Positions 1 through 8,180 of a stretch of 60,497 bases of DNA are shown piece by piece. Below the pieces are notes generated by a model. It was not told the DNA's origin. It did no database searches and saw nothing but the letters and a program-made list of their open reading frames with translations. Positions within the stretch are counted from its first letter, which is position 1. The number at the start of each line of letters is the position of its first letter. The stretch comes from Campylobacter sp. GTDB lineage: Bacteria; Campylobacterota; Campylobacteria; Campylobacterales; Campylobacteraceae. The stretch is from NCBI GenBank assembly GCA_022775765.1, contig JALFKC010000014.1, positions 1 through 60,497 on the forward strand, given 5' to 3'. The translations under genes were made by a program, and so were the position numbers.

Positions 1-2
1 GA

Positions 3-293
3 GATAGTTCAAAAACAACTCTTAATTTAACTCAAATTTTAGTTATTTTATGGCTTGGCATAGGAGCTAGTGCAGTTGGATATTTCTTATGGAACAAAGG
101 AGCTTGCGAAGTTGATAGTGGAGTTTTGGCTATTATGAATAGCGCTTTAATCCCAACTGCTATTTTAGTAAATTTAATATTTTTTGGAGCAAAAGCTGAT
201 ATTTTAAAACTTATAATTGGTGGTGGTATAATCTATCTTTCGCTACTCATTCATAAAAAAACAATGAAATATTATGGTCTAAAAAACAGTTAA
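3..293 (+). CDS. C-terminal part of an EamA/DMT-family permease (5' end outside window)
   Basis: An open frame enters from the left edge and stops at 291-293, giving 96 residues. The visible part has three hydrophobic stretches separated by short polar loops and ends in a basic tail (HKKTMKYYGLKNS). The segment GYFLWNKGA is typical of the second EamA repeat of drug/metabolite transporters. These inner-membrane proteins export or import small metabolites; the substrate cannot be told from this piece. The next gene starts about 75 bases downstream on the same strand. Confidence 0.6.
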   Translation, partial: DSSKTTLNLTQILVILWLGIGASAVGYFLWNKGACEVDSGVLAIMNSALIPTAILVNLIFFGAKADILKLIIGGGIIYLSLLIHKKTMKYYGLKNS

Positions 294-367
294 TTTTATA
301 TATTATTTACATTTTAGTAGTATCATCTTTTTAAAATAATGATAAAATGAAATATGAAAAGAGAGTT

Positions 368-1537
368 ATGAAAAAAAGTGGATATTTTTTATAGTAATTT
401 TACTTGTTGTTTTAAGCTATTTTAAATTTTTTAATAAAAAAGAAGAGGTTGATTATTTTACTATTAAACCAACAAAAAGGGATTTTGCAAATGTTGTAGT
501 TGCAACTGGCGAGATTAGTGCGCAAAATTTAATAGATGTTGGAGCTCAAGTTAGTGGGCAAATTCAAAAACTTTTTTGTAAAAACAGGTGATATGGTAAA
601 AAAAAGTGAAATTATTGCCAAGATTGATTCTGTTAAGCAAAGCAACGAAGTTGGAAAGCTAAAAGCAGAAAATGAAATTTTACTAGCCGATCTAAACGCA
701 GGTGAAATTTCATTAAAAATCCTAAACTCAAAATACAAAAGACAAAAAACTCTTTATAAAAAAAATGCAACTTCAAAAGAGGCTTTGGATGATGCGTATG
801 ATTTAGTTGCCTTAAAAATAGCTCAAATTTCTCAAATAAAAGCTAGAGTTTTGCAAAATCAAATTGCCCTTGATACGGCTATGACAAATTTAGGTTATAC
901 ACAAATTCTATCTCCGCTTGATGGCGTTGTGATTTCAACAATTGTAAAAGAGGGGCAAACTGTAAATGCAAATCAAACAACCCCTTTAATAGTCCAAATA
1001 GCCGATCTTTCAAAACTTGAGATAAATATGCAAATAGCTGAGGGTGATCTGCCTAAAGTAAAAACTGGAATGAAAGTAAGATACTCGATTTTAGCTGATC
1101 CAAATAAAAAATTTGATGGAGTTATTTCAAGCATTGATCCTGCAATGACAACTTTGAGTGATGGTATAAAAAACACACAAAACTCACAAAAAAATGAAGC
1201 TGTTTATTACTATACAAAAATTTTAGTTGATAATAGCAATAATTTTTTAAAAATAGGCATGACTACCGAAAATGAGATAGTTATAGAAGAGGTAAAAGAT
1301 GCAATTTACTTGCAAAAAAACGCAATTATAAAAGAGGGCGATAAGTTTTTTGTAAAAATTTTAAAAGATGAAAAGCCAATTAAAAAAGAGGTAAAAGTTG
1401 GAATTAGTGATGGATTTTATAGTGAAATTAAAAGTGACATTAGTCAAAACGATGATATTATTTTAAATAGCGAGGCCCATCAAACCGGAGAAAACCATAA
1501 AATTTCACACCCTGGTGGAAGAAATACTAGGATGTAG
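368..1537 (+). pseudogene. macA: macA-like periplasmic adaptor (HlyD family), two frameshifts
   Basis: The likely ATG at 368 has a run of seven A; one A too few puts the reading into TAG after eight codons. Reading on from the TGG at 379 restores a membrane anchor and the adaptor N-terminus (VVATGEISAQN, VGAQVSGQI). At about 573 a run of six T, one too many, shifts the frame again. From there VKTGDMVKKSE and the rest is intact to 1537: lipoyl-like half motifs, a coiled-coil hairpin (about 660-870), SPLDGVV, and the beta-barrel domain. MacA links the MacB ATPase to an outer-membrane channel for export. An ATG at 536 would give a 333-residue product without anchor and with 14 foreign N-terminal residues, so it is unlikely to work. 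Confidence 0.8.
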
Positions 1538-1539
1538 TT

Positions 1540-2736
1540 TTGCTAAAACTTGAAAATATTAATAAAAATTTTAATCTTGGTAAAGTCCAAGTTCTAAATG
1601 ATATAAATTTAGAGATTAAAAAGGGTGAGTTTGTAGCCATAATCGGACAAAGCGGAAGTGGAAAATCAACTTTGATGAATATAATTGGCTGCTTAGATAC
1701 GCAAAGTAGTGGAAAATACTATGTTGATGATAAAGACATAAGCAAGTTTTCAAGCGATGAAAAAGCAAGCCTTAGAAGAAAAAAATTTGGTTTTGTGTTT
1801 CAAAGATATAATTTAATTTCAAATTTAACTGCACTTGAAAATGTTTGTTTGCCAGGAATTTATGAAGGTTTAGATGATAGAAAAACAAAAGGCTTAAACT
1901 TGCTTGATAAGCTTGATATAAAGGAAAAAGCCTATAGCAAACCAAACCAATTAAGTGGCGGACAGCAACAAAGAGTTAGTATAGTAAGAGCTTTAATAAA
2001 TGGTGGAGAAGTTATTTTAGCTGATGAGCGAACTGGAGCTTTGGATAGTAAAAGTGGCATCATGGTTATGGAAATTTTGTCAAATTTACATAAAAATGGA
2101 CATACAATAATTTTAGTAACGCATGATAAAAATGTTGCAAATTACGCAAATAGGATAATTGAGATAAAAGATGGAAAAATCATAAATGACGAAACTAAGA
2201 AAAATGAAAAATTTACTATACAAAATTTAGATAAAAATAAAAATAAATCATCTTTTGGATACAAATTTCTAGAAGCTTTAAAAATGGCTATAAGCTCAAT
2301 TTTTTCTCATAAATTAAGATCTTTTTTAACAATGCTTGGAATTATTATAGGAATTGCATCTGTTATTTGTGTGGTGGCTCTTGGTGAGGGTTCACAAGAA
2401 AAAATTCTATCATCAATTAGAGCAATTGGAACAAATACGATAAATATCTATCCTGGAAAAAATTTTGGTGATTTAAGAGCTGGAAAGGTAAAAAGCTTAA
2501 GCGTAGATGACTCAAGAATTTTAGGAATGCAAAATTATTTAGATTATTCTACGCCAAATACTTCAACAAGTGGTGTGATAACTTATAAAAATTTAAGTTT
2601 AAATGCAAATTTAAGAGATGGCGGGGTAAATTCTCTAGCAGTTAATGGTATAGAAATTCAAACTGGAAGAAGCTTTGAATTAAGCGATATAGCAAACTCA
2701 ACTTCAAAACTCTCAAATTCATTATTAATTAATTGA
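1540..2736 (+). pseudogene. macB: macB-like ABC exporter, truncated after the first periplasmic segment
   Basis: Starts with TTG two bases after macA. The ATPase domain is complete: Walker A GQSGSGKST (about residue 36), signature LSGGQQQR, and H-loop VTHD. Walker B reads LADERTGALD, with Arg where the family has Pro. The first transmembrane helix and the start of the periplasmic domain follow (LGIIIGIASVICVVALGEG, IGTNTINIYPGKNFG). Similarity ends near GRSFELSDI at about 2690. There the sequence turns into an inverted fragment of the binding-protein gene at 8181-9053, and translation stops at 2736. MacB proteins are about 640 residues with four membrane helices; this one has 398 and lacks the last three helices, so transport is not expected. 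Confidence 0.85.
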
Positions 2737-2858
2737 CTAAATGGTGGAATATCTGGGTGTAATCCAATTCTTATTGTTTTGCTAGTTTGGATCTCTTGTA
2801 ATGAGTTTGCACAGCAGAACACCCCCAAAACAAAACACAAAAATAACTTTTTTAACAT
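2691..2858 (-). pseudogene. 5' fragment of an amino-acid-binding protein gene
   Basis: Codes for residues 1-56 of the protein at 8181-9053, including its signal peptide, with two substitutions (V to I and G to S). Beyond residue 56 the reading runs into antisense macB sequence and soon stops. The copy has a poorer ribosome-binding site (AAGAA in place of AAGGA). It is a by-product of the rearrangement that truncated macB, not a working gene. Confidence 0.9.
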
Positions 2859-2859
2859 A
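2691..2859 (+). repeat. 169-bp direct repeat, left copy
   Basis: This stretch equals 8886-9054 in the same orientation with only two mismatches by eye (at about 2711 and 2729). Weaker similarity continues about 14 bases further right, through the ribosome-binding region of the copied gene. Its left end is the breakpoint of macB. The two copies bracket 6.2 kb holding prs, nrfA, nrfH, the flotillin remnant and most of the binding-protein gene. Confidence 0.95.
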
Positions 2860-2946
2860 CACTATTCTTGAAAATATATTTTTATTAGCACAAAATTTGT
2901 AAATAAATAAAATTAAGTTTTTTGTATAAAGATAGCATTGAAAAGC

Positions 2947-2978
2947 AAATTTGAGTAAATTTTCATCTACTCAAATTT
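2947..2978 (-). terminator. Probable terminator of prs
   Basis: An 11-bp perfect inverted repeat (AAATTTGAGTA at 2947-2957, TACTCAAATTT at 2968-2978) with a 10-base loop lies eight bases past the prs stop. On the minus strand it is followed by GCTTTTC. The stem is AT-rich and the T-run short, so it is a likely but not strong terminator. Confidence 0.6.
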
Positions 2979-2985
2979 ATTAAAT

Positions 2986-3915
2986 TTATAAAAACAAGCT
3001 ATTTACGCTCTCATCGTGATAAACTCTGCGAATAACTTCACCAAATAGCGGGGCTACAGAGATGACTTTGATCTTGTCATTTTCTTGTTTTAGAGGGATT
3101 GTATCGGTGACGATTAGCTCATCAAGTGTGTCGCTTTTTAGATTTTCATAGGCATTGCCACTTAGCACTGCGTGCGTGCAATACGCCATCACGCTAGTTG
3201 CACCCCTTTGCTTAAATGCACTCGCTGCTTTGATGATAGTGCCACCAGTGTCAATCATATCGTCAATTAAAATCACATCCTTGCCATTTACATCACCTAT
3301 GACATTCATAACTTCACTTTTGTTAGCCTCTTCTCGGCGTTTATCTACGATAACCATATCAAGCTCAAGTTTTTTAGCAAAGCTTCTAGCTCTTGCCACA
3401 CCACCCACATCAGGGCTTGCGATGATAGGATTGGCTAGATTTTTAGCCTTAAAATAGTCATCAAATACAATTGAACCATATAGATTATCCACAGGCACAT
3501 CAAAAAATCCTTGAATTTGTCCTGCGTGAAGATCCATTGTCACGACTCTATCAATTCCTGCAACTTGCATCATATTTGCCACAAGTTTTGCGGTGATTGG
3601 CACTCTAGGGGCGGCTTTGCGATCTTGCCTTGCATATCCAAAATATGGCACTATAGCGGTGATTGAGTTGGCCGAGCTTCTTTTTAGAGCGTCAGTTAGT
3701 ATTAAAAGCTCCATCAAATTTACATTTGCAGGTGCACAGGTTGGCTGAATGACAAAAACATCCTTTCCACGCACACTTTCGCCGATTTGGACATTGATCT
3801 CACCATCGCTAAATCTCTTGATAGAACACTCACTAAGTGGCAAAGATAGATATTTGGAAATCTTTTTGGAAAACTCTAAATTTGCCGTTCCTGAAAATAT
3901 TTTATAACCACGCAT
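2986..3915 (-). CDS. prs: Ribose-phosphate pyrophosphokinase (PRPP synthetase)
   Basis: Makes 5-phosphoribosyl-1-pyrophosphate from ribose-5-phosphate and ATP, for purine, pyrimidine, His, Trp and NAD synthesis in the cytosol. The 309-residue protein has the class I signatures: FSDGEINVQI near the N-terminus, the ATP-site segment YARQDRKAAPR, DLHAGQIQGFF, the catalytic-loop segment VDKRREEANKSEV, and the PRPP-binding loop ILIDDMIDTGGT. I chose the ATG at 3915, which gives the usual MRGYKIFSG start. A TTG two codons upstream is also open and sits nearer the AAAGG, so it cannot be excluded. The gene is intact, unlike its accessory neighbours. Confidence 0.97.
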   Translation of the reverse strand: MRGYKIFSGTANLEFSKKISKYLSLPLSECSIKRFSDGEINVQIGESVRGKDVFVIQPTCAPANVNLMELLILTDALKRSSANSITAIVPYFGYARQDRKAAPRVPITAKLVANMMQVAGIDRVVTMDLHAGQIQGFFDVPVDNLYGSIVFDDYFKAKNLANPIIASPDVGGVARARSFAKKLELDMVIVDKRREEANKSEVMNVIGDVNGKDVILIDDMIDTGGTIIKAASAFKQRGATSVMAYCTHAVLSGNAYENLKSDTLDELIVTDTIPLKQENDKIKVISVAPLFGEVIRRVYHDESVNSLFL

Positions 3916-4050
3916 AGTCAAAATAACCTTTTAATAAATTAATCTGTTTAATAAACAAAATCTTTCAAATGGTATCAAATTTGCACTTAAATTTATAATA
4001 AAATGCGAAATTTCGCACCATAAATTTGAAATTTGCAGAATTTATAAGAG

Positions 4051-4076
4051 TTCAAGCCCAAATTTATGGGCTTGAA
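4051..4076 (-). terminator. Terminator of nrfHA
   Basis: A perfect 10-bp inverted repeat (TTCAAGCCCA / TGGGCTTGAA) with a six-base loop lies just beyond the nrfA stop. On the minus strand it is followed by CTCTTATAAATT. The GC-rich core at the apex makes this a convincing terminator. Confidence 0.8.
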
Positions 4077-4084
4077 ATGAAGAG

Positions 4085-5761
4085 TTATTTGAAGTCTAAG
4101 TTTTTGACTTGAGTATCAACTCTTTGAAGTCTGTATGATGGCTCACTTCCAACTTCACCTTTATGAAGTTCGATTCTAGCTGGTGCTTCAGGTATATTAG
4201 CGTCTATTGTTAGCTCAATATTTATGCCATATTTTGCCAAAGTGTTTGCAAGTTCTACTTGACCTTTTCTAGCATATTCTTGGCATTGACCTGTAACTCT
4301 AGCTGCTTCTTGTGGGGCGTGGAAACCATAGCTATTTTCGCTAAATGCAAAATCCCATCTAAGGTGAGCACGTCTTTGAGCCCAAAGAGTGTCTTTTAGA
4401 GCTTCGCTTATTGCCTCTTTTTGTTCGTCACCACTTAGGCTAGCAAATTCGCTATGTTTAGCAAGTTCAGCTCTAGCTTTGACAATATCTTCTATCAAAG
4501 AGTGAAGTGCGTTTTCGCATTTTCTAAGTTCAAGCGAATGGCGATTTTGGATGAAAAGTATTCTATCTTTTAGATTCTCTTCATCTTGCATATGGCAAGT
4601 TTTGCAACTTGCTGTGATATCAGCAAATGGAGTTTGAACTGTATGATTTGTGACTTTTTGAGCACCCTCTCTTTTGTATGGCATATGGCAATCTACGCAG
4701 GTTACGCCACTTCTTGCATGAATTCCAGCTGAAGTTAGCTCAGCTTCAGAGTGTTGCATTTTGACTATTGGGGCGTCGGTTTGTTTGTGTTTGTAGTCAA
4801 ATTTAAAGCTTCCATCCTCAAACTTTTCATCATAGTATTTGTCAAACATCTCTATTTTGAATGCTTCGTCTTTTGGCCAGTGATTCCACGGATATACTAC
4901 ATTGCCCTCGGGCATATAGTATTCAACATGACACTGCATACAGACATAGCTTCTCATTTCAGCTCTAGTAGCTTTAATTCCGCTTTTTACGTCTGCTTCA
5001 TAGCCTCTTTTTACCATAGCATTTACAAAAGCTGGTCTTGTAACTCTTAGGCTCATATCATCAGGGTGGTGACAATCCGCACAGCTACTTCCGAGGTGTG
5101 AGCCACCATATGGATCTTCGCCGTGTTTTTTAGCTACCATTTCCATCACATTAAAATATGGTATAGAGTTCATCTGTGTCCAAGCTCTTTTTCTAGCTTC
5201 GCCGTTTTCTTTATCTACATCAAAAAATGGCATTTCAAGCTTGCTTGCTGCAACTGGTTCTTTTTCGCTTAGATGATAATCAGGATCAAGTATTATCGCA
5301 GTTAAGTGTCCTGTGTGACAATTTACGCATCCGCCTGGCTGACCTTTAAATTTTGGAAGTCCGTGAGAGTTTAGATACTCTTTGTTATTTCTCATAGTCT
5401 CAATTTGGTCTATTTGAGTATAAAAGTGAAGTCTAGGTCTATTATAATCCACAGCAAAAGCGTATCCATCCCAAAAAGTAGTAGCCGCAGGCCATCTAAT
5501 GAGCTTGCTATATGGCAAAGACCCAGCAAATGGTGTCTCATATGAGATATCTTTCATCGCAACTAAACTATCGTATTGTGATGGGAAGTTTTTGCCCCAC
5601 TCTCTAATATCCGGGTTTAATTCGCTGACTTTGTGAAGCATCATCGGATAGGCTTTCTCTTCGTGCTTTTTCTCGCCGATATCAGCAAAAAGTGCAAACA
5701 TAGCAGCCCCTAAAACAACTGCTACTAAAAATGCTACTGCATAAACTAATCTGTTTTTCAT
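4085..5761 (-). CDS. nrfA: Ammonia-forming cytochrome c nitrite reductase NrfA
   Basis: Reduces nitrite to ammonium with six electrons in the periplasm; related enzymes also reduce NO. The 558-residue protein has an N-terminal hydrophobic segment (about 5-27) that works as signal or anchor. Five c-type haem motifs are present: CVNCH (145-149), CADCH (227-231), CMQCH (274-278), CVDCH (355-359) and CKTCH (386-390). In most NrfA proteins the first, catalytic haem is held by CxxCK; here it is CVNCH, the His form also known from C. jejuni. The gene follows nrfH by 21 bases and is followed by a good terminator, so nrfHA is a two-gene operon. Electrons come from menaquinol through NrfH. Confidence 0.96.
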   Translation of the reverse strand: MKNRLVYAVAFLVAVVLGAAMFALFADIGEKKHEEKAYPMMLHKVSELNPDIREWGKNFPSQYDSLVAMKDISYETPFAGSLPYSKLIRWPAATTFWDGYAFAVDYNRPRLHFYTQIDQIETMRNNKEYLNSHGLPKFKGQPGGCVNCHTGHLTAIILDPDYHLSEKEPVAASKLEMPFFDVDKENGEARKRAWTQMNSIPYFNVMEMVAKKHGEDPYGGSHLGSSCADCHHPDDMSLRVTRPAFVNAMVKRGYEADVKSGIKATRAEMRSYVCMQCHVEYYMPEGNVVYPWNHWPKDEAFKIEMFDKYYDEKFEDGSFKFDYKHKQTDAPIVKMQHSEAELTSAGIHARSGVTCVDCHMPYKREGAQKVTNHTVQTPFADITASCKTCHMQDEENLKDRILFIQNRHSLELRKCENALHSLIEDIVKARAELAKHSEFASLSGDEQKEAISEALKDTLWAQRRAHLRWDFAFSENSYGFHAPQEAARVTGQCQEYARKGQVELANTLAKYGINIELTIDANIPEAPARIELHKGEVGSEPSYRLQRVDTQVKNLDFK

Positions 5762-5782
5762 ATTCTCTCCTAAATTTGTAAT

Positions 5783-6280
5783 CTAAAAATTATGTGCGTG
5801 ACCCACGCTTCTGTGACAACTAACGCAACTAAGTGGCTCATTTCCAGGTGCTCCAGCTTTTTGTGTGGCGTCAATTGAGTGTGTGGCATATTCGCTATGG
5901 CATGACATACAGTTATTTTGAACTATTTTCTTGCTTTTTGGGGTAGCAGAAAACGATACTGGATTGTCTTTGAAAGTTACAGCATATCCGTGGTGAAGCC
6001 CACTCTCAGCCTTCATCGTCCACTTTCCGATAAAATCGTGTGGAACATGACAATCATTACAGGTGGCAACGTGTTGGTGACCGCCTTTCATCCAGCTTTC
6101 ATAGACTTGATTCATCACATGGCAGTTTTTACAGGCCGCGGGATCATCGCTCATATAAGAAAACCCCTTAGCATAGACAAAGGTAAAAAGCCCATGCCCT
6201 ATAACCACGCCAAAACTAATGACTAATATCAAAATCGCAAAGAAAGATGGACGCTCTTTGATTTTTTGTAAAATACTCAA
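5783..6280 (-). CDS. nrfH: Tetrahaem quinol dehydrogenase NrfH (NapC/NirT family)
   Basis: A membrane-anchored cytochrome that takes electrons from menaquinol and passes them to NrfA. The 165-residue protein has one N-terminal membrane helix (about 13-36) and four haem motifs: CKNCH (50-54), CNDCH (74-78), CMSCH (124-128) and CVSCH (152-156). The usual short loop after haem 1 (VMNQVYESWMKGGH) is present. The start is preceded by AAAGGAGG. It is the first gene of nrfHA. Confidence 0.96.
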   Translation of the reverse strand: MSILQKIKERPSFFAILILVISFGVVIGHGLFTFVYAKGFSYMSDDPAACKNCHVMNQVYESWMKGGHQHVATCNDCHVPHDFIGKWTMKAESGLHHGYAVTFKDNPVSFSATPKSKKIVQNNCMSCHSEYATHSIDATQKAGAPGNEPLSCVSCHRSVGHAHNF

Positions 6281-6308
6281 AAAACCTCCTTTTGATAAAT
6301 TAACTTGT

Positions 6309-6350
6309 ATTCTACAAAAAATTTAAAAACTATTCAATGACTTTAGTCAA
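6309..6350 (-). promoter_or_regulatory. nrfHA promoter with CRP/FNR-type box at -41.5
   Basis: On the minus strand a -10 box TAGAAT lies at 6314-6309, which puts the transcription start near 6302. Upstream is a dyad TGAC-TAAA-GTCA (6349-6338, full site TTGACTAAAGTCAT) centred at 6343.5, that is -41.5. This is the class II position for activators of the CRP/FNR family. Family sites have the form TTGAT-N4-ATCAA or TTAAC-N4-GTTAA. The site and spacing are seen; the regulator is inferred. Confidence 0.65.
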
Positions 6351-6505
6351 AAAGTGTTGAAATTCATTAAGAGTATGTATAAAAGCTGTTTAAAAAAATT
6401 ATATTTTAAATTTATCACAAATTTTAACATTAAAGTGTCATATTTTAGTAAATTTAGCGATTAATAATGCTACAATTTTAGACTATTATCTCAAAGGATC
6501 TATCT

Positions 6506-7915
6506 ATGTTAAATTTATTATTAATTATTGGTGGCACAATAGGTGTTATAGTTGTAGCTGTATTGCTATTTGCTTTGCTTTTTAGGCGAGTAGTAAATAA
6601 CAACGAAGTCCATATCGTCCAAAGCTCTACTAAAACTATGAGTTATGGTAAAGATACAGGCAATGGCAACAGCTATTATGAGTTTCCTTCGTGGATACCA
6701 AAAGTAGGCGTTAGCAAGATAGTGCTTCCAGTCTCAGTATTTCTATCAATATCCAAGATTACGAAGCTTACGACCTTGAGAGACTTCCATTTGTCGTTGA
6801 TATCACTGCATTTTTTAGAATAGCGGATTCAAATTTAGCCGCTCAAAGGGTGTAAAATTTTGAGGATATGAAAAGCCAGTTAAAAGATATCATACAAGGC
6901 TCAATCAGATCTATCTTATCAAGTAGAAGTTTATCTGATATCTTACAAATCAGATCAGAACTAGGTGATAATTTTACCAAAGCGGTCAAAGAACAGCTCA
7001 AAAGCTGGGGGATTGAACCTGTTAAAAACATAGAGCTGATGGATATTAGAGATAGTGGCGATAGCAGAGTTATCCTAAATATAATGGAAAAGAAAAAGTC
7101 CTTTATAAAAAAAGAGAGCCGTATAGAGGTGGCAAATAACAAAAAAGAAGCTGCAATTGCTGAGATAGAGGCTAAAAAAGAGGCAGATGTTAAACAGCAA
7201 GAAGCTGATAAGATGGTTGGGCTTAAAACCGTTGAAAATGAAAGAGAAGTAGCAATTGAGCAAGAGTTAGCTGAGCAAAAAATCAAAGAACAGCAAAAAC
7301 TTACTCAAGAAAGAGAGATGGAAGTTCAAAGGGATAAAGATGTCAAAGACACTGAGATTAAAAAGCAGGTTGAAATCGTTAGAGCCGAACAAGATCAAAG
7401 AAAGATTGAGATTGACGCTGAGGCTAGAAAAAATGCTAAAATCAAAGATGCTGAAGCTATTAAAGAAAATCAAATCCTAGTCGCTCAGGCTGATAAGGAA
7501 AAGACCTTCCTAGAAGCAGCCGCACTTCTAGAGATGAAAGATAAAGAGGCTCAAGGTATGCTAAAAATAGGAACAGCCGAAGCTGAAGCTCTAAGGCTAA
7601 AAGAACTTGCCCCAATTAACACTCAAATAGAACTCGCTAAAGAAATCGGCGAAAATGAAGGGTATCAAACATATCTAATCTCAATCCGCCAAATCGAAGC
7701 TTCTCAAGCAGTTTGTATAGAACAAGCAAAAGCTCTAACTAATGCTGATATGAAATTATCATCAATGAAGGTAGGATTGATAAAGGAATTGACAAGGTTG
7801 GTGAGCTATTTAGCTCAAATGGTGGTACAAAACTAGGGGCAATGCTTGAAGGAGTAGCTCAAAGTGGTGTTGGAAAAGAGAGCTACTTGATAAATTTGCT
7901 AATAAAAAGCAGTAA
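6506..7915 (+). pseudogene. Flotillin-like (SPFH/band 7) membrane protein, four lesions
   Basis: Flotillins are membrane scaffold proteins with an N-terminal helix, an SPFH domain and long Glu/Ala-rich coiled coils. The N-terminal helix is at residues 3-26. Reading breaks at about 6742 (TTT where TTTT is needed), after which INIQDYEAYDLERLPFVVDI follows in the new frame. A TAA at 6853-6855 interrupts the SPFH domain. The coiled coil (EIEAKKEADVKQQEADK onward) is open from 6868. A further one-base loss at about 7757 moves GRIDKGIDKVGELF and GGTKLGAMLEG to another frame, and a last one at about 7885 is needed to reach LDKFANKKQ and the stop at 7913-7915. AAAGG precedes the ATG. Four independent lesions argue for real decay. 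Confidence 0.85.
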
Positions 7916-8135
7916 ATTCGGCTAAATTTGTGGCTAATTACACTAGATAATTATGTAAAATTTGCACAAATTTATGCTTTTTGATTTGATAAATATCTAA
8001 ATTTAATCTATTGATTAATTTTAATACATTAAATCAAAACCATCAACAATGCATATATAAAAGTTACAAATTTAATCTATACTATCCAAAATACAAATTA
8101 AATTACGCCAAAAGATTTGAGAATTAAGCAGAAAC

Positions 8136-8176
8136 TATCAAACAATTACCACCAAATTTAGCAGTAATTGTTGATA
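8136..8176 (-). terminator. Probable terminator of the binding-protein gene
   Basis: Two arms, 8136-8149 (core CAATTAC) and 8164-8176 (core GTAATTG), form a stem of 13 pairs with one bulged A and a 14-base loop. It lies five bases past the end of the minus-strand gene at 8181. There is no strong T-run, so confidence is moderate. Confidence 0.5.
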
Positions 8177-8180
8177 TAAA

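Noticed and set aside
536-1537. macA starting at ATG 536 as a complete shorter gene
   Set aside because: Its first 14 residues are in the wrong frame relative to the family and the membrane anchor lies upstream in another frame.
2658-2858. 66-codon minus-strand ORF as a small secreted protein
   Set aside because: It is the copied 5' end of the binding-protein gene running into antisense macB; no stop or ribosome-binding site of its own.
3155-3457. Plus-strand ORF inside prs
   Set aside because: Shadow of prs; no family resemblance and no ribosome-binding site.
4751-5050. Plus-strand ORF inside nrfA
   Set aside because: Antisense to a conserved haem protein; composition is that of a shadow frame.
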